The notes below the pieces were generated by a model. The model was not told the origin of the DNA, searched no databases, and saw nothing but the letters and a program-made list of their open reading frames with translations. The translations under genes and the position numbers were made by a program. From Pontibacter sp. SGAir0037 (GTDB taxonomy: Bacteria; Bacteroidota; Bacteroidia; Cytophagales; Hymenobacteraceae), in contig NZ_CP028092.1 of the NCBI RefSeq assembly GCF_005491705.1, forward strand, positions 5,022,001-5,086,000: 64,000 nucleotides of DNA, in the 5' to 3' direction. Within the stretch, counting starts at the first letter, position 1. Each line of letters opens with the position of its first letter. This document shows positions 37,887 through 47,369 of the stretch, piece after piece.

Positions 37887-39956
37887 ATGCGTATAAACTT
37901 TTTCTTCTTACTGCTTTTTTCTGTTTTACTCTCTTCCTGCCTTGTAAAAACGCAGTCGTCCCGAAACGTGGTATTAAACGGCAACACCGTAATTTATACG
38001 TCGGCAAAGCCAGGAGAACCTTTGTACGTAGCCGTATCTGCTTTACAAAGAGATATGGAAAAAGTGCTGGGGCAAAAAAGTGGAATCAAACCTTTGACTG
38101 AGATCCGTGAACCCGGTATCGTGATTGTAAACGCAGCGGAGATTAAACTGGTAAAACCGGCTACAGGCTGGGAGGCGCACCGCGTGTATACTAGCACCGT
38201 TAACCAGCAGCGGCACGTTATACTGCAGGGAGCCGATGTAAGAGGGACCATTTTCGCTATCTACACCTTCTCCGAAAAAGTGCTGGGTGTGCCGCCCTTG
38301 TGGTATTACAGCGGATGGACACCACAGAAGCAAAACCAAATAAATGTTTCCGCGTCACTCGACCTCAACTTCCCCTCACCGGATGTTAAATACCGCGCCT
38401 GGTTTCCCAATGACACCGACCTGTTTGCCCCTTGGCGAAAATCATCTGAAAGCAACTACAAACTGTGGCTGGAAACGGCTATGCGTTTAAAACTGAACAC
38501 CATCGAGTGGTTTGACGATGAAAGAAGTTATGCTGACAAATACAGCGTTTCACCCACCACGAAATTAATCCAGGATTATGGCTTCATCAACACCACCCAC
38601 CACCACAGCCCGCTGAACGCCTCCTTTGAGGGTTGGGAGGATTACTGGAATAAAACACGCAATACCACACCGCCCGAACTATCGCTGGCCAATGAAAAGT
38701 ACCTGGAAGAGTTCTGGCGCTACAACATCGAAAGCATTGTGCGTAACGACATTAACATGCTCTGGGTGCTGGGTCTCCGGGGCAGAGGCGACCGCCCGTT
38801 CTGGTTTACCTTTAACGATGCGCCCGAATCCATGAAAGAGAGAGGAGAAGTAATCAGCCGGATGCTGGCAAAACAGCGGCAGATAGTTATGGATGTCACC
38901 GGCAACCCAAACCCCCAGTTCCGGACTATTTTTTATGATGAACTTTCCGATTTACTGGCGCAGGGGTACATCCAGCCTCCTGCCGACAGCACCTTTATCT
39001 GGACTTATGTAGCGGCCAGAAGAGACCATTACCCCAATGAGGACATGCAGCAACTGGATAATAGTAAGAACCTCCGACTGGGGTATTACTTCAATTACCA
39101 GTTCACCTCCACCGGCAGTCACCTGGCTGCGGGGGAAGGTCCTTGGAAGATGGAGGCTAACTACCGGTATGTGGCTTCAAAAACGAACCAGCCCATTGCG
39201 TTTTCGGTGGTGAATGCCGGCAATATCCGGGAATTTGTAATGGAGTTATCGGCCAACGCCGCCATGATGTGGGATTTTGAATCATATGAAACAGATTCTT
39301 TCCTGAAGGATTTTTGCGCCCAGTATTATGGTAGCCACCATGCAACGGAAGCAGCCAATCTCTATACCGATTATTACAATGCCTATTGGCAACAGCGAAA
39401 ACCAGATTTAAAGGATTTTGACCGCCAGTTCGTATTCCAGGACTTACGCTACAAAAGAGCTATTCAGGAAATCGGCAAAGCCTTTGATGAGGGTTACAAT
39501 CCGAACCCGTTCACAGACATTCCTGCCGAACAGTTAAAGGGCCGCACCTACCGTATTATACCGGAGGATATCAACGCCACCAATCAGATTGAGGCCGTCA
39601 TCAATGGCACCACACAGTCGGCAGCAGATTTTTTAAGTGTGGCAAAAAAGGCTGACGATCTGTACGCAAGGTTGGATGAGTCGCAGAAGACCTTCTTCAA
39701 CGACAACCTGCGTGCACCTGCCTGGTACATGTATTATCTGAATGAAAGCCTGTTGAGTTTGAGCAAAGCCTATATGTCGGATGATACAACGCTGCGGCAG
39801 CAACTGCTCAATCAGTCCTATGCGGCCCTGAAAAATGCCGAAAAAACATTGCGGACAACCGAACAGGGTAACTTCCAAAACTGGTATGCCGGAGACAGGA
39901 TTTTCGGTTTCAAAAGCGTGTATAGGGTATTCGAAAATTTAGTTGCAAGGAAGTAG
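37887..39956 (+). CDS. Divergent GH115-like alpha-glucuronidase, lipoprotein
   Basis: A 689-residue lipoprotein (lipobox Ser-Ser-Cys at residue 18). The GH115 layout is recognisable: VILQGADVRGTIFAIYTFSEKVLGV, VKYRAWFPNDTDLFAPW, LRLKLNTIEWFD, the double His of TTHHHSPLN, then LGLRGRGDRPFW, RQIVMDVTG and NAGNIREFVMELSANAAMMWD. Key blocks differ from classical members: MRGDGDE is LRGRGDRPFW and the WCDDNWG block is IWTYVAARRDH. It is also shorter than usual GH115 enzymes and may lack the C-terminal domains. GH115 enzymes remove internal alpha-1,2-linked glucuronic acid from xylan and other glycans. Function here is inferred. Confidence 0.7.
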   Translation: MRINFFFLLLFSVLLSSCLVKTQSSRNVVLNGNTVIYTSAKPGEPLYVAVSALQRDMEKVLGQKSGIKPLTEIREPGIVIVNAAEIKLVKPATGWEAHRVYTSTVNQQRHVILQGADVRGTIFAIYTFSEKVLGVPPLWYYSGWTPQKQNQINVSASLDLNFPSPDVKYRAWFPNDTDLFAPWRKSSESNYKLWLETAMRLKLNTIEWFDDERSYADKYSVSPTTKLIQDYGFINTTHHHSPLNASFEGWEDYWNKTRNTTPPELSLANEKYLEEFWRYNIESIVRNDINMLWVLGLRGRGDRPFWFTFNDAPESMKERGEVISRMLAKQRQIVMDVTGNPNPQFRTIFYDELSDLLAQGYIQPPADSTFIWTYVAARRDHYPNEDMQQLDNSKNLRLGYYFNYQFTSTGSHLAAGEGPWKMEANYRYVASKTNQPIAFSVVNAGNIREFVMELSANAAMMWDFESYETDSFLKDFCAQYYGSHHATEAANLYTDYYNAYWQQRKPDLKDFDRQFVFQDLRYKRAIQEIGKAFDEGYNPNPFTDIPAEQLKGRTYRIIPEDINATNQIEAVINGTTQSAADFLSVAKKADDLYARLDESQKTFFNDNLRAPAWYMYYLNESLLSLSKAYMSDDTTLRQQLLNQSYAALKNAEKTLRTTEQGNFQNWYAGDRIFGFKSVYRVFENLVARK

Positions 39957-39958
39957 TG

Positions 39959-41572
39959 ATGAGGAGGCGCTGTTATTTTCTTTTGATGGCTCTTATTCTC
40001 AGTTGTGGCAGTGCAAAGAACACCGCTGCAAACAAGGATGCGGAGCAGCCAAATATTGTGCTCATCCTGGCCGATGACATGGGCTTCTCTGATCTTGGTT
40101 CTTATGGCGGTGAAATTGGAACTCCCAGCATTGACCGGTTGGCAAAAGAAGGTATCCGTTTTACCCGGATGTATAACAATGCCTGGTGCTCGCCTTCCCG
40201 CGCATCGCTGCTGACGGGTTTGTATCCGCAGCAGGCAGGCATGGGTGTACTGGCCGAACCAAAACCAGGGCCTGCCGGACCTTACCAGGGTTACCTGAAT
40301 GAATATTGTGTCACGCTGGCCGAGGTGCTGAAAAGTGCTGGTTATACCACAGCACTTTCAGGGAAATGGCACCTGGGCGACAGTCAGCCTTACTGGCCCA
40401 CCAACAGAGGCTTTGAGCATTATTTCGGACTGATCAGCGGTGCTTCCAACTATTTTGATATCACCAAAACTAAAAGCCCGATTACAACCCGTAAAATGGC
40501 CTTGAATGATCAGCCTTACACGCCTCCTACAGAAGGATTCTACATGACGGATGCCATTACAGCCGATGCGGTAAAAACACTGGAGGAGCAGAAAAATGAA
40601 CAAAAGCCCTTTTTTCTATATGTGGCCTATACGGCGCCACACTGGCCACTCCATGCCTTACCGGAAGATATAGCGAAGTATAAAGATAAGTACCTTGGAG
40701 GATGGGATTCGTTGCGGGTGCAGCGTTACAACCGTCAAAAAAGCATGAACCTGTTCGGAGCTGAAACAGAACTATCGCTCAGGGATGAAGAAGTGGAAGC
40801 ATGGGATAAGCTTACGCAAAAGCAGAAAGAAGAAATGGCAGAAAAGATGGCTATTTATGCAGCACAAATCGACCGTATGGACCAGGGAATTGGCCAAATA
40901 CTGGAGAAACTGGACGCCATCGAAAAAAAAGAAAACACCATCGTTATTTTTTTATCGGATAATGGCGGTTGTGCTGAAGGTGATATCTGGGGATTTGACC
41001 GGCGAGACAACGGGCTTCCGCCGGGCGGGGTGGATTCGTACATGAGCTATGGGCAGTCGTGGGCCAATGCCAGCAATACGCCCTTCCGGTATTATAAAAA
41101 GTCGCTGCTGGAGGGCGGGATACTGACGCCGCTGCTCATTCGCTGGCCAGCCGGTATTCAAAAAGAGCGGCAGGGGCAGATTACAAATCAGGTAGCGCAC
41201 CTGGTAGATGTGATGCCCACGCTTTGCGAGTTGGCTGGTGCCACCTATCCGTTAACCTACAACGGTAAAAGAATTCATCCCATGGAAGGGCAAAGCCTGG
41301 TGCCCCAGATGCTGCATGGAAAAACAGTAGCACGCAAGCCTCTGTACTGGGCGTTGCAGGAGCGCAAAGCCATGCAGCTGGACAATTACAAGCTGGTTGC
41401 GGCAAGCAACAGTGCTCCCTGGGAGTTATACAACCTGGATCAGGACCGCGTCGAACAATACGACCTTGCGGCCAGTCAACCCGATAAGGTAGCGGAAATG
41501 GCTGCATTATGGAAAGTCTGGGCTGAGAGAGTGGAGGTTTTTAAGGAACAGCCCCAAAACACAGGGGAGTAG
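39959..41572 (+). CDS. Sulfatase 1 (S1 family, formylglycine type), lipoprotein
   Basis: A 537-residue arylsulfatase-fold enzyme. I use the ATG at 39959, two bases after the stop of the upstream gene; a GTG three bases earlier would overlap it. A lipobox ends at Cys16. The metal-binding NIVLILADDMGFSDLG block and the sulfatase motif C-x-P-S-R (Cys77, CSPSR) are intact. It closely resembles sulfatase 4 (the APHWPLHALPEDI segment is shared), both in the arylsulfatase A-like subgroup. Two lipoproteins (GH115-like and this) appear to be co-translated. Confidence 0.92.
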   Translation: MRRRCYFLLMALILSCGSAKNTAANKDAEQPNIVLILADDMGFSDLGSYGGEIGTPSIDRLAKEGIRFTRMYNNAWCSPSRASLLTGLYPQQAGMGVLAEPKPGPAGPYQGYLNEYCVTLAEVLKSAGYTTALSGKWHLGDSQPYWPTNRGFEHYFGLISGASNYFDITKTKSPITTRKMALNDQPYTPPTEGFYMTDAITADAVKTLEEQKNEQKPFFLYVAYTAPHWPLHALPEDIAKYKDKYLGGWDSLRVQRYNRQKSMNLFGAETELSLRDEEVEAWDKLTQKQKEEMAEKMAIYAAQIDRMDQGIGQILEKLDAIEKKENTIVIFLSDNGGCAEGDIWGFDRRDNGLPPGGVDSYMSYGQSWANASNTPFRYYKKSLLEGGILTPLLIRWPAGIQKERQGQITNQVAHLVDVMPTLCELAGATYPLTYNGKRIHPMEGQSLVPQMLHGKTVARKPLYWALQERKAMQLDNYKLVAASNSAPWELYNLDQDRVEQYDLAASQPDKVAEMAALWKVWAERVEVFKEQPQNTGE

Positions 41573-41670
41573 CAACAGCTATATCAGTCTTGGAATAAGC
41601 TGCCGTAGAATCGTGATTCAAGTTAGGAGTATAAAAATTGATTTAAAATTGGAAGGTTAGTGAACGCTGG

Positions 41671-43917
41671 ATGAAAGATAAGCCAATACATATCTTCTCA
41701 GGTTCAGGTAGCCGCATGTTTAAAGAGTACAGAATGTTTAGATTCAGACTAAAGCATGTTTCAAAGCGACGACTGCTGTTCGTTTTTCTTTTTGTTATAG
41801 CAGCGTTCTTGCCTGGTAAGAACCTTTATGCAGAAAGCGGTTACCGTCTCTGGCTCCGGTACGACCAGGTTAAAGATCCTTCCGCTTTAGCCCGATACCA
41901 GGCAGCATGCAAGGCAGTTATGTTTAGCGGAGATTCTCCCACCATTGCCGTGGCAAAAGAAGAGTTAATAAATGGCTTAAGCGGTCTTCTTGGCAAAACG
42001 CCAACATCCGTGAAAAGAGTAACAAAAGAGGGGACTATTGTAGTTGGCACACCCAAAAGCTCTACCTTGGTCGCTTCGTTAAAACTGGATGAGCGGCTTA
42101 ACAAATTAGGCAAAGAGGGTTTTTTGATTTTGACTACTACCGTCCATAAAAAGAAAACCACGGTTATTACTGCCAATGAAGACATTGGGTTGCTCTATGG
42201 CGTGTTCCACTTTTTAAGGCTGATGCAGTCGGGTGAATCCATCACCAATCTGTCCATCGAAAATGCTCCTAAACTGCAGCACCGCATGCTCAACCATTGG
42301 GATAATCTGGACCGTACCGTGGAGCGGGGATATGCCGGGCCTTCTATTTGGAACTGGGAAACTCTGCCCGGTACCAGCGACCAGCGCTATATAGATTATG
42401 CCCGGGCCAATGCATCGATCGGCATCAACGGTACGGTGCTAAACAACGTAAATGCCGACCCAAAAATCCTGACACAGGAGTATTTGCTGAAAGTACAAGC
42501 CCTTGCCAACGCGTTCCGGCCCTATGGCATTAAAGTTTATCTGACGCCTGTGTTCAGTGCACCCATCAAGGTTGGGGGATTGAAAACAGCCGACCCTTCT
42601 GATCCCTCCATTATTGCCTGGTGGAATGCAAAAGTGGCGGAAATCTATCAGTACATTCCTGATTTTGGCGGCTTTTGCGTTAAAGCCAATTCCGAAGGGC
42701 AGCCCGGGCCACAGGATTATGGCCGCACGCATGCCGATGGCGCCAATATGCTGGCCAGCGCGGTGGCGCCGCACGGTGGCATTGTCATGTGGCGGGCATT
42801 TGTGTACAACAACAAAGCGACTGAGGACAGGACAAAAGAGGCTTATAAAGAATTTAAGCCATTGGATGGCCAGTTTGCATCAAACGTTTTTGTGCAGGTA
42901 AAAAATGGCCCTATCGATTTTCAGCCCCGGGAGCCTTTCAATGCCCTGTTTGGGGCCATGCCGCAAACGCCGCTGATGCTGGAGTTTCAAATTACGCAGG
43001 AGTACCTGGGCTTTTCTACCCATTTGGTTTACCTGGGAACCCTGTATGAAGAAACGCTTCAAGCCGATACCTACGCCAAAGGAAAAGGATCCACCATTGC
43101 AAAAAACATCAAGGGGGAATTGCACAGCCAGCGTTTAACAGGCATGGCCGGTGTAGCTAATATTGGCATGGACAGCAACTGGACCGGGCATCCTTTCGGA
43201 CAGGCTAACTGGTATGCCTATGGACGTTTTGCCTGGAACCCAGAGCTCTCCGCCGAAAAAATCGCCGACGAATGGCTACGCCTTACCTTTACTTCAGATG
43301 AAGATTTTGTCGCGCCTGTCAAAAGGCTGATGATGGCCTCCAGGGAAACAGCGGTTAACTACAAGACGCCACTTGGTTTAACCATGTTAATGGACATCAG
43401 TCACTACCGGCCTGCTCCCTGGCGACGGGATAAACCGGCACCCGTAGGGACGAAAGAGAGTTTTCACAGAGCCGATCGTGCGGGGATTGGTTTTGACCGG
43501 ACAACATCGGGAAGTGACGCCGTAAGCCAGTATCTTCCGGAAGTGAAAGCAGCATTTGATAATGTAAACGCCACGCCGGAAGAGCTGTTGCTTTGGTTCC
43601 ACCATGTGCCATGGACACATAAAATGAATTCCGGCAGAATACTTTGGGAAGAACTGTGCTACCGCTATTATGCAGGAGTTGATTCGGTGCGGGCTATGCA
43701 AAAAGACTGGGATAGCGTGAAAAGCTTTGTGGATCCAGAGCGATTCCACAAGGTACAAAGCCTTTTGGCCGAACAGGAAAAAGAAGCGGTGATTTGGCGG
43801 GATGCCAATGTGCTGTACTTTCAAACGTTCTCAAAAATGCCGATTCCCCATGGGCTTGAAAGACCAGTCCATTCCTTGGAATTTTACAAGCGTTTAAAAC
43901 CGAACGAATTGCCCTGA
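41671..43917 (+). CDS. GH67 alpha-glucuronidase
   Basis: A 748-residue family 67 enzyme, which removes terminal (4-O-methyl-)glucuronic acid from xylo-oligosaccharides. The family motif KANSEGQPGPQDYGR carries catalytic acid Glu342; NGPIDFQPREP carries Asp416 and MLEFQITQEYLG carries Glu438/Glu444. Spacing between Glu342, Asp416 and Glu444 matches the Glu292/Asp365/Glu393 trio known from the Cellvibrio enzyme. The start is uncertain: Met16 or Met22 give a better signal peptide than Met1. An export signal is unusual for GH67 enzymes, which are often cytosolic or periplasmic. It lies between two sulfatases. Confidence 0.92.
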   Translation: MKDKPIHIFSGSGSRMFKEYRMFRFRLKHVSKRRLLFVFLFVIAAFLPGKNLYAESGYRLWLRYDQVKDPSALARYQAACKAVMFSGDSPTIAVAKEELINGLSGLLGKTPTSVKRVTKEGTIVVGTPKSSTLVASLKLDERLNKLGKEGFLILTTTVHKKKTTVITANEDIGLLYGVFHFLRLMQSGESITNLSIENAPKLQHRMLNHWDNLDRTVERGYAGPSIWNWETLPGTSDQRYIDYARANASIGINGTVLNNVNADPKILTQEYLLKVQALANAFRPYGIKVYLTPVFSAPIKVGGLKTADPSDPSIIAWWNAKVAEIYQYIPDFGGFCVKANSEGQPGPQDYGRTHADGANMLASAVAPHGGIVMWRAFVYNNKATEDRTKEAYKEFKPLDGQFASNVFVQVKNGPIDFQPREPFNALFGAMPQTPLMLEFQITQEYLGFSTHLVYLGTLYEETLQADTYAKGKGSTIAKNIKGELHSQRLTGMAGVANIGMDSNWTGHPFGQANWYAYGRFAWNPELSAEKIADEWLRLTFTSDEDFVAPVKRLMMASRETAVNYKTPLGLTMLMDISHYRPAPWRRDKPAPVGTKESFHRADRAGIGFDRTTSGSDAVSQYLPEVKAAFDNVNATPEELLLWFHHVPWTHKMNSGRILWEELCYRYYAGVDSVRAMQKDWDSVKSFVDPERFHKVQSLLAEQEKEAVIWRDANVLYFQTFSKMPIPHGLERPVHSLEFYKRLKPNELP

Positions 43918-44063
43918 AAAACTACACATCAACAAGGTTGGTGTACCATGATGTCATTGATAAAATTTAGAAGCAATACCTGCTGCTATGCGGTATCCGC
44001 TTAGGAGGTCATGCGAACCGCGGAATGCAATTTTTTATCTGTACGCTATAAGTAAACCTCAAC

Positions 44064-45620
44064 ATGAGAAGATACTTAATTATACTAATCGTAACGGGAG
44101 CCGCATGTTTAGGATATTCGTTTCAACTGGAAAACAACAAGGTTGATAATAGCCAAAGCAGGCCTAATATCCTATTCGTGATAACCGATGACCAGTCGTA
44201 CCCGCACGCTTCGGCCTACGGTTACAAGGCCGTTAGCACACCTAATTTCGACAGGATAGCAAGGACGGGAATACTATTCACCAATGCCTACGTCGCCTCG
44301 CCGGGTTGCAGCCCGAGCAGGGCATCTATTTTAACAGGCAGAAACGACTGGCAGATAGAGGAAGCTGGTACGCATGGCAGCAGCTTTCCTGCTAAGTACA
44401 AGGTGTACCCGGATATTTTAGAAGAAGCCGGCTATAAAACAGGCTACACCGGTAAAGGTTGGGGACCCGGCGATTGGAAAGTGTCCGGAAGAAAAAGAAA
44501 TCCGGCTGGTAAAGCATACAATGCAGTAACGTTCACTAACCAGCCGGAGGGAGTTTCGAAAATTGACTATGCAGAGAATTTCCGGGAATTCTATGCAGAA
44601 AAAGCAGAGGGGGAGCCTTTTTGCTTTTGGTTCGGCGCACAGGAACCTCACCGTCCGTATTCAAAAGGTATTGGATTAAAAAACGGGAAAAAGCTGGAGG
44701 ATGTGGTGGTGCCTGCTTTTTTACCGGATACCCCTGAAATCAGGAGCGATATTTTGGACTACTGCTTTGAGATTGAATGGTTCGATCAACAGTTAGGAAA
44801 AATTCTGAAGCAGTTAGAGGACAGTGGTGAATTAGACAACACACTCGTGATCGTCACCTCAGACAATGGCATGCCCTTCCCAAGGGCCAAGGCAAATGGC
44901 TACGAGTATGGCCTGCATGTTCCTTTGGCTATTAGCTGGCCCTCCCGGATACAGCAAGGGCTAGTAGACAATACTATTTTCAGCATGGTACATATGGCAC
45001 CCACCCTCCTTGAGGCGGCTCAGATTACCAATTTACAGCTCCCTTTTCCTATGACTGGCCATAGCGTACTAAACGAATGGCTGAAACCGGCGGACGTGGC
45101 AAAGGAGCATGCTGCCTTTGCGGCAAGAGAAAGGCACTCCTCTGCCCGCTATAAAAACCTTGGTTATCCGCAACGCTCTTTACGCAATGGCGACTACCTG
45201 TATATCAGGAACTACAGACCTGACCGATGGCCTGCCGGTGATCCATACGGACTGGTTAAAAACAGACAAACCGGCAAAATGGACTTAAGTGATTATGGCG
45301 TTTTCTATGATATTGATTCCGGCCCTAGTTTAACTTATCTAGTTGAAAACAGAAACGATAAGAAAGTAGCAAACTTCTTAGATCTGGCAACTGCTAAAAG
45401 GCCGCCGGAGGAATTGTATAACATCAAAACCGACCCAGCCTGCCTCCATAACCTGGCCGGCGATAAAGCTTTTCTGAAAGTTAAGTCGGATCTCAAAAAC
45501 AAGCTGGAACGTCATTTAGCGGAAACAGCAGATCCAAGGCTCTTAGGGAACGGTGATGTTTTTGAAAGTTACCCTCGTTTAGATGGTGCTATAAGAGCCT
45601 TTCCAAAACCAAATAGGTAA
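44064..45620 (+). CDS. Sulfatase 2 (S1 family, formylglycine type)
   Basis: A 518-residue exported sulfatase. After a signal-like N-terminus (MRRYLIILIVTGAACLGYS), NILFVITDDQSYPHASAYG gives the metal-binding Asp pair, and Cys82 lies in the motif CSPSR. The rest (ASILTGRNDWQIEEAG, VIVTSDNGMPFPRAKANGYEYG) fits the heparan N-sulfatase-like branch. Substrate not known. No lipobox is clear. Confidence 0.9.
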   Translation: MRRYLIILIVTGAACLGYSFQLENNKVDNSQSRPNILFVITDDQSYPHASAYGYKAVSTPNFDRIARTGILFTNAYVASPGCSPSRASILTGRNDWQIEEAGTHGSSFPAKYKVYPDILEEAGYKTGYTGKGWGPGDWKVSGRKRNPAGKAYNAVTFTNQPEGVSKIDYAENFREFYAEKAEGEPFCFWFGAQEPHRPYSKGIGLKNGKKLEDVVVPAFLPDTPEIRSDILDYCFEIEWFDQQLGKILKQLEDSGELDNTLVIVTSDNGMPFPRAKANGYEYGLHVPLAISWPSRIQQGLVDNTIFSMVHMAPTLLEAAQITNLQLPFPMTGHSVLNEWLKPADVAKEHAAFAARERHSSARYKNLGYPQRSLRNGDYLYIRNYRPDRWPAGDPYGLVKNRQTGKMDLSDYGVFYDIDSGPSLTYLVENRNDKKVANFLDLATAKRPPEELYNIKTDPACLHNLAGDKAFLKVKSDLKNKLERHLAETADPRLLGNGDVFESYPRLDGAIRAFPKPNR

Positions 45621-45896
45621 ATAGGTAGGCTCAAATACTTTTTAAGACAGGGAATGGAGCAAACAGCCCTACGCTGAAGGAGGTTATCAATAGAAGGTAA
45701 ATAGCTGCTTATTTGAAGTTAAATTTGCATAAGCTTCCCGTAATCTGTAGCAAACCCCTAATATCATTTGTAATTTTAAAATGGGGTATCATTATTTAAA
45801 AATTAATAAACTTAGCGTTAGGGAATTCAGGTTTAAAAGTAGGAAAGAAACCATCTTTTTGTAAATTTTTAGATTTTTTAATATAAGTAACTGAAG

Positions 45897-47036
45897 GTGA
45901 ATTTAATAGGTACATGTTTTTTTAAAAAGCCTTCTTGCTGGCTGCCAATACTAGGCTTTGCCTGCCTTGCAGGCTGCCAACAGAAAGCGCAAAGAGAATC
46001 GCTCACGAACGCTGGTGATGCGAACGCAGATGTAAAAGCAGAGGCGGTGCAGGATACTGTGCCGCCTAAAATGGTTTGGATTGAAGGTGGTTCCTTTAAG
46101 ATGGGGTCTGATGACCCAGCCTTTGCGGATGCGCAGCCTGTGCATGAGGTCAGGGTAGATGGCTTCTGGATGGATGAGCATGAAGTGACGAATGCCGAGT
46201 TCGCCAAGTTTGTGGCAGCCACAGGATATGTAACAGTGGCAGAGCGACCGCTTGATCCTGCCGATTTTCCGGGAGTGCCAGCTGATAAACTGGTGCCGGG
46301 TTCAGCTGTGTTCACACCTCCTGCACAGGAAGTGTCGCTCCATAACTCATTGCAGTGGTGGCAGTATGTACCGGGGGCAAACTGGGCACATCCGGAAGGA
46401 CCCGGCAGCTCGGTTGTAGGACTCGAAAATTACCCTGCGGTGCACGTTAGCTACGAGGATGCTGCTGCATATGCCGTGTGGGCCGGAAAGCGTCTGCCTA
46501 CCGAGGCAGAGTGGGAATATGCGGCCCGTGGTAGATCAGGTAGCAAGACATTTTACTGGGGGAATGAGCTAAAGCCAGAGGGAAAATGGGTTGCTAACAT
46601 TTATCAAGGTCAATTTCCAAGCGGCAACACGGCAGAAGACGGTTTCAAAGGAACTGCCCCTGTCAAGTCATTCCCTGCCAATTCCTTTGGACTACACGAT
46701 ATGGAGGGAAACGTATGGGAATGGTGTAGCGATTTTTACCGTCCGGATTATTACCGAAACAGCCCGAAGGACAACCCAAGGGGGCCTGTCAGCAGTTTTG
46801 ATCCTGAAGAGCCGTATGTGATAAAGCGTGTACAGCGTGGAGGTTCCTTTCTGTGCAGCGACCAGTACTGCGTCCGATACAAAGCAGGGAGTAGGGGCAA
46901 GGGCGAAGTTTCCAGCGCCTCCAGCAACCTTGGTTTCAGGTGCGTCAGAGATGCAAGTTCCGAAGAAAGAAAGATTGGAAGAGGGCATGATGGGGCCTAT
47001 GGCAATACTCACCCAAGTAAACCCCAGATGCTTTAA
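45897..47036 (+). CDS. Formylglycine-generating enzyme (SUMF1/FGE family), lipoprotein
   Basis: A 379-residue exported protein that should convert the sulfatase motif Cys to formylglycine. The FGE domain begins MVWIEGGSFKMGSDD and contains DEHEVTNAEFAKFV, PAVHVSYEDAAAYAVWAGKRLPTEAEWEYAARG and DMEGNVWEWCSDFY. The two catalytic cysteines, Cys320 and Cys325, have the C-x4-C spacing of human FGE, in SFLCSDQYCVRY; many SUMF1-like proteins lack them. The start is a GTG and the N-terminus has a lipobox at Cys27, so it faces the periplasm. It is placed inside the sulfatase array. Confidence 0.92.
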   Translation: MNLIGTCFFKKPSCWLPILGFACLAGCQQKAQRESLTNAGDANADVKAEAVQDTVPPKMVWIEGGSFKMGSDDPAFADAQPVHEVRVDGFWMDEHEVTNAEFAKFVAATGYVTVAERPLDPADFPGVPADKLVPGSAVFTPPAQEVSLHNSLQWWQYVPGANWAHPEGPGSSVVGLENYPAVHVSYEDAAAYAVWAGKRLPTEAEWEYAARGRSGSKTFYWGNELKPEGKWVANIYQGQFPSGNTAEDGFKGTAPVKSFPANSFGLHDMEGNVWEWCSDFYRPDYYRNSPKDNPRGPVSSFDPEEPYVIKRVQRGGSFLCSDQYCVRYKAGSRGKGEVSSASSNLGFRCVRDASSEERKIGRGHDGAYGNTHPSKPQML

Positions 47037-47369
47037 AAATGTGGAATCGAAGCTGATTAGAATACCTCATGTATACATTTGTCAGCAGGCGGCCAGGTTA
47101 AACGCGTTATACTTATAGGTATTAGAGCAAAGCCCTCTTAGGTGCTGTTACGCTTCGATGGAATGCTGGGAATATTTTATGGAACAGTTGCCTTGAAAGA
47201 TGACTATCTGTTAAAAACGATACAGAACAGCAAATTTTAATGCGTTCGACCTGATTCGAAATTTACTTTTCAGTTGTTTGTTTTATGGTTCTGCCTCGAG
47301 AAATAGAGAGGAGAACAATGCCTTGGGTGTTTATGCCTTTGGATCATTTCGTGTGTTAGTGTACTGCTT
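47037..47369. other. Gap between FGE and sulfatase 3
   Basis: No coding frame is convincing in this 333-base stretch. Confidence 0.4.
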
